Assembly (NCBI GenBank): GCA_008360975.2
Contig: CM039199.1
Coordinates: forward strand, 4,480,530-4,544,529
Reading direction: 5' to 3'
DNA length: 64,000 bases
DNA from: Lichenostomus cassidix
Lineage: Eukaryota > Chordata > Aves > Passeriformes > Meliphagidae
Positions 14,241 through 23,429 of this stretch are shown piece after piece. A program made the translations under genes and the position numbers. Every line of letters begins with the position of its first letter. Position 1 is the stretch's first letter. The notes under the pieces were generated by a model that was not told where the DNA came from, made no database searches, and saw only the letters and a program-made list of their open reading frames with translations.

Positions 14241-14412
14241 TTCTATGGATATCCTGCGCGGGGCTGGGATGTGATTTTCCAGCCTCCGTGCGATCCGTCC
14301 CCCCTCGGCACCGGCCCTGGCAGGAGCGCCTGGCCGCGCTGAAGAAATCCCGTTCCAGGCGCTGCCGGCCCGCCCCGGACACCGGCAACCCGCTGCCCTC
14401 CGCGCACTTTTT

Positions 14413-14455
14413 CATTGTTGCTTCCCCTAAACTCTCCGCACTTGGCTAATTTTAG
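14413..14455. promoter_or_regulatory. SOX-type and MEF2-type motifs in upstream island edge
   Basis: CATTGTT at 14413-14419 fits the SOX family core on the reverse strand. CTAATTTTAG at 14446-14455 is an exact match to the MEF2 consensus CTA(A/T)4TAG, and it sits inside larger palindromic arms GGCTAA and TTAGCC. Both are AT-rich words in an otherwise GC-saturated island about 560-600 bp upstream of the start codon, which makes them stand out. Function is inferred from motif match only. Confidence 0.4.
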
Positions 14456-14859
14456 CCCCGCGGCTCCCCGAGCGGGCTCCCCCCGCGCCGCCGCCGCTCC
14501 GGGCACCATTTGCCGGGCGGCGCGCCGCCACGAACCCGCACCGCGCCCGCGGGGCTCCGCACGCCTCCCGCACCCTCCCGCACCCCGCCGGGCCGGCATC
14601 CCCGCACGGCCGGCCGCGTCCGCATCCCGCGGGTCCCGCGTCACCGCACCGCCCCGCGCCGCGCGCTGTCCCCGCGTCCCCCCGCGCGCCGCCGGCGCCG
14701 CCCCCGCGTGTCCCGCGCTCCCCCGTGCGCGTTCCCGCGGGGCGCGGGGCGGGAGGTGCGGGGTCGCCGTGAGCGCGCGGGCGCGGCGCCCCTTCCCCCC
14801 CCCGCGAGCGCGCGGGCTGAGTCCGTGTTCCGGGCGGGCTCCAGGCCGGGATTTGGGCG

Positions 14860-15018
14860 CTCCCTGCCCGCCTCCCTCCCCCTTGCCCCCCCGCCCCTCC
14901 TCCCCCCTCCCGCCGGCTCCCTCCCTCTCTCCCTCCCTCCCTCCCCCTCCCTCCCGGCTCCTGAACTCCAGCCCCTCTCTCTCTATCAGCCGCTCACTCT
15001 GTCTCAATATGTCTCAAG
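14860..15018 (+). promoter_or_regulatory. CUX1: Probable CUX1 core promoter and 5' leader
   Basis: A nearly pure C/T tract (about 14870-14985, CCCTCCCTCC-type repeats, then CTCTCTCTC) leads directly to the CUX1 start codon. There is no TATA box in the expected place, which is usual for CpG-island promoters with dispersed start sites. The transcription start cannot be placed from sequence. A pyrimidine-rich leader so close to the ATG suggests a start within roughly the last 150 bp, but longer leaders are possible. Confidence 0.5.
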
Positions 15019-15027
15019 ATGGCGGCC
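15015..15027 (+). promoter_or_regulatory. YY1-type motif overlapping the CUX1 start codon
   Basis: CAAGATGGCGGCC is the classic YY1 site, centred on the start codon. YY1 sites in this orientation just downstream of start sites are common in CpG-island promoters. The same bases provide a good Kozak context (A at -3, G at +4), so the conservation cause is shared. Confidence 0.6.
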
Positions 15028-15081
15028 AATGTGGGATCGATGTTTCAATATTGGAAGCGCTTTGATTTACAGCAGCTGCAG
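15019..15081 (+). CDS. CUX1: CUX1 first coding exon (N-terminal 21 residues)
   Basis: CUX1 encodes a nuclear transcription factor with three Cut repeats and a homeodomain (CCAAT displacement protein); alternative splicing of the same locus gives the Golgi membrane protein CASP. This exon supplies only the N-terminus: MAANVGSMFQYWKRF followed by DLQQLQ. That matches vertebrate CUX1; the CUX2 paralogue is nearly identical but reads DLRRLQ, so CUX1 is favoured. The ATG has A at -3 and G at +4. The exon ends in phase 0 at CAG|GTCAGG (donor GT 15082-15083). The next exon, expected to begin RELDATA, is not in the window, so no coiled coil, Cut repeat or homeodomain is visible. Position inside the CpG island agrees with a first exon. 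Confidence 0.93.
15026..15054. promoter_or_regulatory. CCAAT - ATCGAT - reversed CCAAT inside CUX1 exon 1
   Basis: Within 29 bp of coding sequence lie CCAAT (15026-15030), the palindrome ATCGAT (15036-15041) and ATTGG, a reversed CCAAT (15050-15054). CCAAT and ATCGAT are the published target words of CUX1 itself; NF-Y also binds CCAAT. The bases encode part of a highly conserved peptide, so coding constraint alone may explain them. Confidence 0.4.
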
Positions 15082-15260
15082 GTCAGGCTCCCCCGCTCGC
15101 CGCACCGGCCGGGCCGCGCCGCCGGACCCCCCCCTCCCTCCCTTCTCCGCCTTCCCTCGGGCCCGGCCTCCCCCTCCTCCTCCCGCTGCCGGCCCGCGCC
15201 GCCTAAAGGGAACCCCCCGCTCCGCCCGGCCGCGGCGCTCCGCTCCCTCCGCCCCCCCCG

Positions 15261-15330
15261 CCATCGATCACCGGCCCCATCGGAAATTGATCCTCTTTGT
15301 TCAATTCATCGATCAGCCCAAGATGGCGCC
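15261..15330. promoter_or_regulatory. Cluster of Cut-type sites plus second YY1-type motif
   Basis: An island of lower GC inside the CpG island, 180-250 bp into the intron. It holds ATCGAT at 15263-15268, CATCGG at 15278-15283, ATTGAT (reversed ATCAAT) at 15286-15291, a TCTTTGTT SOX/TCF-like word near 15294, ATCGAT at 15308-15313, and CCAAGATGGCGCC (YY1-like) at 15318-15330. ATCGAT and ATCAAT suit Cut-repeat proteins (CUX, ONECUT, SATB classes). The AT-rich words survive in saturated GC context, which suggests constraint. Regulatory use, including CUX1 autoregulation, is inferred. Confidence 0.5.
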
Positions 15331-15700
15331 GGAGCCGCCGCTGCCGGGGCCGCCGCCGCTTCGCCCGCTCCGTCCCGGGCTGCTCTCTCCCCGCTCCGCG
15401 CTCCCCCCCGGCGGCGGGGCCGTGCGGGGCGGCGGGCGCGGCGGGACTCCCGGCGGCCGCCGCTCATCCCCCGCCCGCCTCCTCCCTCTCCCTCCCCGCC
15501 GCCTGCCCCCTTCCCGCCGCCGCGTCCCCGCCGCTTTTCCTCCGCCGGGAGCCGGGGAAAGTTTACCGAGTGCTGGGACTTTGTGTGGGGGCGCCGGGCG
15601 GGCTGGCGGTGCAGGCGCGGAGCGGCGGGGGCTGGGGGCGCTGTGGTGCCGGCCGGGCGGGCGGGCGCTCCCCGCCGCCGCCGCGGGGTGCCGGCCCTGG

Positions 15701-15720
15701 CTCCGCTCCGCTCCGCTCCG
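15701..15720. repeat. (CTCCG)4 short tandem repeat
   Basis: Four perfect CTCCG units in the intronic part of the CpG island. Confidence 0.95.
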
Positions 15721-15771
15721 CCGGGCGCGGGGCTCCGGCCGCCGCCCTGCGACCGCCGCGGGCACCGCGCC

Positions 15772-15799
15772 GGGCCGCCGGGGGAGGGGACGCGGGGGG
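15772..15799 (+). other. G-quadruplex motif
   Basis: Four G runs (3, 5, 4 and 6 long) with loops of 5, 1 and 4 bases fit the canonical G-quadruplex pattern on the non-template strand, about 700 bp downstream of exon 1. Confidence 0.6.
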
Positions 15800-15923
15800 A
15801 CCTGCCGGCGGGCCGCGACAGAGGGAGGGCGGGCGGGAGAGAGCGGCGGAGGGTCCCGCGGGGCGGGAAGGGGCGAGCGGCCGGTGCGCGGGCAGGGGGG
15901 CTCGGCAGGGCAGCGGCAGCGCC

Positions 15924-15944
15924 GGGCGCGGGAGGGGCGCGGGG
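15924..15944 (+). other. G-quadruplex motif with short loops
   Basis: G runs at 15924-15926, 15930-15932, 15934-15937 and 15941-15944 are separated by loops of 3, 1 and 3 bases, a compact motif of the kind that folds stably. It lies on the non-template strand in the G-rich zone after exon 1. Confidence 0.7.
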
Positions 15945-15994
15945 CAGTCCGGCCGGCGGGGGCATCGCCGCGCATCTCCCCGCGGCGGCGGGAG

Positions 15995-16110
15995 GGCACG
16001 TTACATAATTCACGGGCTCTCCAGCCTCTCCTGCTGTCCAGGATCTGACAGATGAGCGGAATATTGATGCTTTACTGTGCTGGCTCGGGAGAGCCCAGAA
16101 GTGCCGTTTC
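15995..16110. promoter_or_regulatory. Lower-GC block with bZIP-like and Cut/ONECUT-like words
   Basis: GC drops abruptly here inside the island. TTACATAA (16001-16008) resembles the PAR-bZIP/C/EBP class and ATTGAT (16063-16068) the CUX/ONECUT class. Function is inferred from motif match only. Confidence 0.3.
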
Positions 16111-16334
16111 CTGCGAGGGAAAGTCCTGGCGGAGCGGCCTCCCTCCCCCTGCCCCGGGGGAATCGCGGCCCCACGGTGTAATTGAGTTGCCGGGGTACAG
16201 ATAAGGCCGGGGGGGTTGTCAGACGCTGAATCGGTGCTGCTCCCGCCGTGAATGGGATTGCAACACGCGTGTCTCCCAGTTGATTGGCGCAGGAAGGCGC
16301 TGCCCTGCCTCTCCAAACCCGCCGCTGCCTCCCG

Positions 16335-16429
16335 TTTAAATAAATTGGCTCGAAAGCCGGCGGCTGCCCACCCTGGCCCCCGCGGTGGAGCCGGCCGGAG
16401 GCTGCGGCAGGCGGAGGGATGGTGCGCTG
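16335..16429 (+). promoter_or_regulatory. CUX1: Candidate second CUX1 promoter and short leader
   Basis: TTTAAATAAATTGG at 16335-16348 combines a TATA-like word with a reversed CCAAT in very GC-rich surroundings. A start about 30 bp downstream would give a leader of about 60 bases before the candidate alternative start codon at 16430. A mini upstream ORF (ATG 16419, three codons MVR) stops in a TGATG overlap with that start codon. Confidence 0.35.
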
Positions 16430-16459
16430 ATGCTGGGCAGAGCCGCAGTCCCGCTGGAG
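16430..16459 (+). CDS. CUX1: Candidate alternative first coding exon of CUX1
   Basis: A 10-codon frame, MLGRAAVPLE, ends in phase 0 exactly at a strong donor GAG|GTGAGG (GT at 16460-16461). From memory, human CUX1 has an alternative first exon about 1.7 kb downstream of the main one that also encodes 10 residues (MLCVAGAKLK) and joins the same RELDATA exon in phase 0. Here the distance from the main start is 1.4 kb, and M, L, A and L agree at matching positions (4 of 10). Length, phase, donor, place and the TATA-like word upstream all fit. The sequence identity alone is weak, so chance is possible. Confidence 0.4.
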
Positions 16460-16461
16460 GT

Positions 16462-16989
16462 GAGGGATGCTGCCGGGGGGGGACAGGCAGCGGGACCCGA
16501 GACCTGCCGCCCTGCCTTCCCCTCGGCCGGGCGAGCGGGAGCGATGCTGAAAATCCCACCCCAGCAGCCCCCGAAACGGGAAGTGCTGCGTGGGATCTGT
16601 GCTGGGAGGCTGGTCCCTTCCGACTTTCAGGTGCATTAGGAGGTGGGGTGAAGTAGCGTTTTGTTTTAGGTTTCGCTGTCGTCTTCCAGCCCCTTTCGCG
16701 TTTTATTGTTTCTTTTAAAGGTTTTGGATTAAGGTAGACTTGGCTGAACTTTGCTAACTTGAAAGGGTTCTTAATAGTGACCCGGAATACCTACAGGAAT
16801 ACGGCAAATGAGATCCAGATGTAGAAATGTATAAAATAAAATGGATTAAATTAAGATGTAGTTAAACAAGGTCTGACATCTCTAATTGTGGACTTTTGCT
16901 TTTGCCTCTGTGTACGTGTGGCTGTACTTGCTTAGCATAGGAGAATAAACGCTCCGAACATCGCTGCCGTGGCGTTCCATTTAACGGTG
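16462..16989. other. Island 3' edge and start of ordinary intron
   Basis: GC and CpG density fall away by about 16620, then the sequence becomes AT-rich. No further exon or repeat is seen. Confidence 0.5.
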
Positions 16990-17460
16990 AACAAGTCTAA
17001 ATATTGCCTATAAAAATAAACCTTTCAGAAATGCTTATTGATTAAAACATATTATGCTAAAGTATCTATCATGTAAATTAAATTCTAAAATGTAATGAAT
17101 GCAGCCAAATGGCATTTTGATAGATTGTTCTATTCTGTTTTTAGTAAAAAATAGCTCACTTTTATCATAATTTAATTTCTGTGCATACTGTAAAACCTGT
17201 TGTGGAGTATCGCTGTACAAACCTTAATCTCGTTTTTGCAGACTAAATGTGACAGTCTGACTTGAACAGCTTGTAGCTTCTCCTTTGAAGCATTCTGGTA
17301 ACGCCAGCTTAGAGTTGTTTGAACAATATTCATTACCTGCTTTTGAGGACTGGTGATTATTTATCCCCGCTGCGGATTGAGGCTGTTCACCTGTTGGCAG
17401 GTTCACTGCGAGCAGCGCTGACTTTGTTAACTTTGCACACCGTCTGTCTGCAGAGAGTCC
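16990..17460. promoter_or_regulatory. Candidate conserved intronic element near promoter
   Basis: About 16990-17200 is AT-rich with TTATTGATTA near 17035-17044 (CUX/ONECUT-like word ATTGAT, 17037-17042). About 17220-17455 is high-complexity, keeps several CpG in a CpG-poor intron, and includes TTGTTTGAACAA near 17318-17329 with an overlapping AACAAT SOX-like word. This mix is typical of vertebrate developmental enhancers. No alignment was possible. Confidence 0.35.
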
Positions 17461-20400
17461 TGGAGTGACCAGGCAGGGAGAGAGTACCTTCCTCCCTATG
17501 CAGAACTGTTAATTTGTTTCAAATTAGTTTGGTTGTTTTTTTTTTTTAACCCACCCATCTGCACGAAGAGGTAGTGTAATATTTACTCCCACTTGCAGAT
17601 GAAGCAATATGCTATAAAAACTATCATTCCCGGGGATGAAGTTCAGTCCCACAGAACTGTCCATCCCTCCCTCCATCCCCATCCCTCACTCGTACTGACG
17701 TATTGGGAGCGTGGAGTTACAGAAAATAAAAATACTTCCGCGTACGCTCTGTTCCAGCACGAAAGCCTGGAGGATTTATGCTTAACACAGTTCCACCTGA
17801 GCCCTGTGAAGTGCAGCTCGTGTAGCTCGGGGTGTGATGGCTTTGAAGCTCTCTGTGCATGAGAAAGTTGTGAGGAGCTGGGACTGGGCAGTCCCGGATC
17901 GCTGGCAGCGAGCGATGCATACCCGGCTGCTCCCAACTTCCTCTTCCACCCTCTGTCACAAGGAGACGTTTAACTGTTGATGAGCTTCGACCTGCCTTGT
18001 AATATTAAGCAGCAGGTTTCTCCAGATTGTATCAATATTAATTAAAAACAGAGCCAGGAACACTTTAGGGTCTGACTTTTTAAATTATTTATTTCCTTTC
18101 GCTAAATAACCCCTTGTTTATAGGGGAAGATGTTTCAAGTGCTGGAGACAGGATTAAATAATTCAGAACTTGGATTAAAGAACAAAAAGGTCTGTTCACA
18201 AATGGAATATGAGATGCAAAAATGGCAGCTTCCTACAGGTATCAAACAGGGCTCTTCACTGGAGACTGTACCTGCGAGGCACGCAGCTGAACATTAACCC
18301 TTTTCTGTAGTAAAGGTTGGCATGATTCCTAAAGAAACTGTGGAACTGGCATGGCATTGCTGCCTCAGCTTTCCCTGTGGCTGAAGATGGACCTGTGTTT
18401 GATAACTGATGGGGAGGGAATTGCAGTGTGCAGACAAAACAGACCCTGGCGAACAGCGAGTACTGTGGCAGTAAATGCAAATGAAATCGCTGGAGAAATG
18501 CTGCTGCCCTGAGTTAAAGCTGCTTTAACTCCCCGTGTGGAAGCAGTGGTGTGATTGGAATCAGCTCAGCAGCGTGAAGGTAACCTGCTGTTCCGTGGTC
18601 CTGGCTTGTTTGTAGTTTTTGGTGTCACCATCACTTTCTCTCTAAAAACAACCTTTTGCTGGAGAACAGGAAAAGGAGCATGGTGTTCCTGTGGGCACAG
18701 CATGCAGCTCTCCTTGACAGCTTGCTTAATATTTCTGAGTATGTGTGTATATATCAATATCACAGGAGGCAGCTGGTCTCTCTGACCAGCAGGAGTAAGT
18801 CTAACTTCAGCCCCAGCTCTGAGTTGGATCTCAGGACAAATGGGAGAAGTTGATACCCTTTGAAAACTCAACAAACTAACTGTAGCTATTTTGACAATAA
18901 ACACAAGTCTCAAAATGTCATTGCAGCTTTTTAGGACAGCTTCTCATACTGGTAAAAAGTGCAATTTCTTACTGCTTTTGAGCAGAACGGCAGAGCTCAT
19001 TAACTTCAAGCTGGGGAGTGAAAATCTAAAGGCAAATCTTGCTCATGTGTTTGTTTTTTAAAATCTTATCCTGGTATTGCATCATATATGATTAAAGTGA
19101 CGATGGAGTATTAGTTCTGTGCAGGCTGTGACTAATTGTTCAAGGTAAACCATTGATCTTACAAAATCTGGAACAAAATCCAGAAAAACTAAGTTGTAAT
19201 GAGCAGCTTTTAAATACTGAAGTACTTCTGTTAGTGAATTAGAAACAGGTGGAGTTATTGGCATCTTTCAGTTGGGTCTGATGGTACCAGAGCACAAGCT
19301 GACTGTGCTCACATGCTTCATCAGAAGTGGAATTAATGATCAGGTGTTAGTGTTTAATTTTGTGTGTCTGTGCAGGTCATTGTAGAACTGTTTCTGTCCT
19401 AAAAGTAGTCAATACTTTTCTGTTTATAATGGTAGTTAGTTGTGCATGTGGAGAAGAGTCTCCAGCTGCTGTACCCACATTTCTGCTCCCCTCAGCTGCT
19501 CAGGGTGTTCCTGCAGGAAGATGTGATACAGAGAGGGGAGGGATGGCAAAGCCAGGGCGCTGCTGCCAATGTACTCTGAGAGCAATCCCTGCTTCCCTCA
19601 GCAGGAAAGCTTTGGCAGCTTCTGGTGGTCAGGGTGATGTCCCTGGACACCAACCACACGTGACATGCCAGAAGAAAGGCCCTTGATGTACTTCTGGCTC
19701 AAGAATAGGATTCCTTGAGTCCTGTTCCTTGAGTCTTGTTCCTTGGAAAGAAATTTTTGGGAGCTTTTCTATCCCTCAGTCCTGTTCCTGCAGTGAAGTC
19801 GTGCCCATCAGAAATGTGGCACAATCAGTGCATGTTTTGATCACTCTGCTCTAATGCCAAGTTTGTGGATAATTGGATGATGTATTGAGAAGTGCAGGAG
19901 GGAGGATTTGGGATATGATAATGGTAGGAAGTTTTCTGAAAAAAAATAGCACTGGCTGGCTGTGTCTAACAATACCAAACAAGTAATGGGCGAAACATTT
20001 GCTAGAAAAGAAATTACATGCAGTCTAAAATTCCAGTGAACAGTTATTCTTTATTTGCAAGCTGATTTGTAATGCAAAAAGTGGATGTAAAAAAATGCAT
20101 AATCCAAAGTTTCAGTTTGATCACGTTTGAGGCTGAGAATAAAAGCAGTTTATTTATTGGGTAGAGAACAGACACATATGTGGATTATGAGTATTTTTTA
20201 AGGCACCAGGCAGGCAGTGTGCTTTTCTCTGTAAGCAGAGTGGTAAGTTCCTATCTTGTATTTCCAGGTTTTTCCTGCAAATGTGCTTGGTTCTTTCCCA
20301 TATACTTTGTAGGCAAAGCCTTGAAAATACAGTGTTTTCAGGATTGAGAATACAATGACAATGGTCCAGCTTTACTGAAGTGGGGGAATGGGGAGAAAGA

Positions 20401-23400
20401 TGTGAGGGTGAGAGGGAGAAAGCTGCAATGGGATTGTTTGCAGGAGAAGACAGGGAGTGTTGAGCAAAGAGACTTATTCAGGAGTGTTCACACATGGGGT
20501 TGTAGGTGTGGGATTGAATGTACCAGACCTCACAGTCAGGAATAGTGTCCCTAAATTAGTGAACCTCAGATCAATCCTACTCATTTTGTGACATATGTTC
20601 TCAGCTTGTTTTTGTTGTCTCTGGTTTGACAAGACAAATCAGTGATTTCTGCCTTTATTGGCAGTTACAATGAAGAAAATACAGGGTATTGCACTGGTTG
20701 GATTGTGAAGAACATGGAATGCAGACAGGTTGTTGGATGTTAAGTTTTTATAAAAGATTAAACACAGTTGGGTATAGATTGTTGGATGTAACAAAGGTCT
20801 CCACTGCTGTCCAACAGTACTTGGATTTCCAGGAGAGCAGTAGGCAGTAAGGAATTTGCACCTGGCTGTGCTTCTGTCTCTAGCAAGACACAGCAGTTCT
20901 TACTGCACTGTTACTTGGTCACTTGTGTGACTTAGCAGAGTTAAACATTCACCCTTAATAAAGGTAATTTTTGGTATGAAGGTGCTAAACCCAGGAGATG
21001 GCTGACAGCTCCCTGTGTGTGTTACAGCAGGAGGGGTTTGCAGCTGGAGCTTGTCACACAAATATCTTAACAACTTTTTACCTCCCTGGCACTTCAGCTG
21101 CCCCCTTGCTTTGCAATGATTCGATTCCTTCTCAGCAGCTGGGGTGATAAGGAAGTTTCTGTGCTAAGGGATGGAGCTGTGCTGCCTTTGCTGGGAGCAG
21201 GGAGGGCAGCTGGGGTGCTGCTCATCCTCCTCCCGTGGCTCCTGGAGCAGAGGGATCTGCTCTGGGAAGACAGAAGTGAAGATTACTTGTTCTTTGAAAG
21301 GCTCAAAAGCACATGCACAAAAGTGTTTTAAGCTGCTGTGTTTAGATGCTCTAAATTCCCCCAATATCTTCGTGTCTCTGGTTGTGAGTGTTTTGAGGCT
21401 GGTAAGGATGTAGGCCATGGCTGTCTCGGAGGCTTTTCAGAGGAGTTCAGACTTCAGAGCTGAGCAGATCCTGTGGTTCTGCTCTTTTGTGTGGAAATGT
21501 ACCTTAGTGAATGAGCAGCTCTGGAGATTGCAGCATGTGGAATGCCACGACACGCTTTCTGTGAATGGTACAAAAATTTAGGTGAAAATATGGGTAAATG
21601 GCTGCACAAATCCCACAGGAGCTTGACCATTCCTCTTGCTGAATCCAGTGATCTCGTACAGGTGAGCCCAGGTGTGCATTGCACGTGGATATTCAGTACC
21701 CAAGCCATGGTCTGAGCCATGCACACATTTTCTCACATCCCTGGAGCTGTGCAGGTGGGATGGTGCAGGGCTGCTGCGTTATCACGTCACTGAGGGATTG
21801 CTTTTATGGGCTTGGGGAGGGTGTGTGCAGGATCAGCTCTGGCACTTGCATTGCAGAGCTCTTTCCTTGCTGAGGAATGTTGGCTCCTGCCCGTGGCTCA
21901 CGTGTGGCAAGCTGAGGGCAGTAATGTCAGAGGGAAGTAAAAATAAAAACAAGTGGAGTGGGGGAAGTGATGCTGTTTGAAGGAGTGGAGGGGACAGAGG
22001 GAAGTGGTGAAGAAAGGAAGGAGGTAAGAGTGAGCATAAGCCTAGGACTTGGAAATGAAACTGCTTGCAGTATGGTTGGGAGAAGAGAGCTTATTTAGCC
22101 TTTATATAAATATTGGGCACTGGTGGGTCTCCCAGCAAATGCCTGGCTGTGGTGTTGCCACCAGATCCACCTCACCTGCACTTGCTGACCTCGTGGAAGG
22201 ATCACCTGGGGTTTGCCACCAGGCTGTCCTTGTGCAAACATGCTGGGAAAATTCGTACATGAGATACTGGGGGGATGCTGTGACTTCAGAGTGCACCGAC
22301 AGGTTTTTAGTGTTGCCCTTCGACAAGCAGGGTTTGTATTTCCTGGTAGCTTTCTAACCATCTGTGTGGTATTTTCAGGTATTATGTATAGGAGAAGCAT
22401 TGTTCTTACTGAAAAAAAAAAAAAAGGAGGGGGAAAAAACCCAGGGAATTTCATAGTTTTTTACTCTTTTTTTTCCTATTTTTTTTTAATGAAGACTCAG
22501 ACTAGATATATCTTAGATAGCAAAAGCTTGTATGCTTTGGGTGGAAATGGCCTGGCTTATTCCTGGTGTAACAAAACTGCAAAGCCAAAAGGGAGTGCTG
22601 CAGATGATGAAATGCAGTGGAAGTTTGATGGGTTAAGCCTTGCTCCTTCTGGTATCTCAGTGACGTATTTGAGGTTTCGTGGTGTTGCTGATCCAATGTT
22701 TTAAGGAAAACAAAAGATTTCTCTTACCAAAGGTGAGCTGAAGCTGGTGTATATCAGCCATCAAAAATCTCCACGCTGAGAGCACTCACTTTGGGCAGCA
22801 GTGCTGGGTGGGACTGGTGCTGAGCCCAGAGCCTTGGGCTGCTTCAGGAGCTGGCAGTGACTCTGAAATGAGTTGGGAATTACAGTCTCACTGGCAGGAG
22901 CTGCCCCATGCCTGGCTCCAGCCCCTGAAATGTCCCCTGCCTCCCCTGGTTTGCTTCTCCATCTGGAAAACACTGATAATGCTCCCAGCCCCTCTTTGAG
23001 ATACAAGATTGTGAATTAGCAGTTACTGTTGGGTTTTGCTGCTACTTAATTCTGTTTTGTGGATAAACAAGACTCAGTGGTTACATTTTCTGCACCTTTG
23101 TTCTCAATATTTTAAATGGCTCAATCAAAGAATGTGCTAGTGCTGATTTGTAGGTGCTTTTCAAGTTGTTGCTGAAAACAATTTCTTTCGAAATGAATGT
23201 GAAGAAAGAACTGAGTTGTTGGTTGTCCTAAAAGAATATTGAGGATGATTGGTACTGCGTCACTGGAAAAAATGTTTCTTGCAGTTGGTTATAAAGTTAT
23301 AATCTAGAGTTATTCATACATAGACTCACTCTTACTTTAAAACATAACTCCCTGTTGTTTGGTGTAATGTACAATTTATCAAGTTTCCCTTCAGATTTCT

Positions 23401-23429
23401 CTGTATATTGAAGGCTGCTTCAAATTTAC
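17461..23429. other. CUX1 intron 1, no gene seen
   Basis: Ordinary intron. Open frames are short, or lie in locally GC-rich patches such as 19440-19680 and 21160-21260, without splice-bounded exon structure. Landmarks are A/T tracts (about 17530-17547 and 22411-22425) and the small tandem repeat listed separately. The word TTGTTGGATGT occurs twice within about 60 bp near 20730 and 20780. Confidence 0.5.
19711..19746. repeat. 14-bp minisatellite, about 2.6 copies
   Basis: TTCCTTGAGTCCTG, then TTCCTTGAGTCTTG, then a partial TTCCTTGG copy. One substitution separates the two full units. Confidence 0.85.

Larger units (their letters stand above)
15009..15065 (+). other. Short upstream ORF overlapping the CUX1 start
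   Basis: An ATG lies 10 bases before the CUX1 ATG, in a different frame. It opens an 18-codon frame (MSQDGGQCGIDVSILEAL) that ends at a TGA in exon 1, 16 bases before the splice donor. Its -3 base is A, a favourable context, though +4 is T. Ribosomes using it would bypass the CUX1 start, so it could lower translation if the mRNA start lies upstream of 15009. Whether it is used cannot be told from DNA. Confidence 0.45.
14250..16620. promoter_or_regulatory. CUX1: CpG island spanning CUX1 promoter and exon 1
   Basis: This is the only large, strongly GC-rich and CpG-dense region in the window. It begins abruptly near 14250 and fades by about 16620. The plus strand is markedly C-rich before and just after exon 1, then G-rich from about 15550 to 16000. 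Stops are rare in every frame, so several very long frames here (512, 417, 329, 254 and 252 codons) are composition artefacts. CUX1 exon 1 lies inside, as expected for a broadly expressed gene with a CpG-island promoter. Confidence 0.95.

Noticed and set aside
15323..16048. ATG in the second YY1-like motif opening a frame of about 240 codons
   Set aside because: It lies in intron 1, is low-complexity Pro/Arg/Gly, and the ATG is explained by the motif AAGATGGCG.
14243..16636. Very long open frames (512, 417, 329, 254 and 252 codons) in the CpG island
   Set aside because: Stops are rare at this GC content in all six frames; the frames overlap on both strands, are Pro/Arg/Ala/Gly-rich low-complexity, and match no family. 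Only the first 21 codons of the 329-codon frame are CUX1 exon 1.
22213..22704. 163-codon plus-strand frame
   Set aside because: Crosses an A14 tract and T-rich stretches that create the Lys- and Phe-rich runs; no family match.
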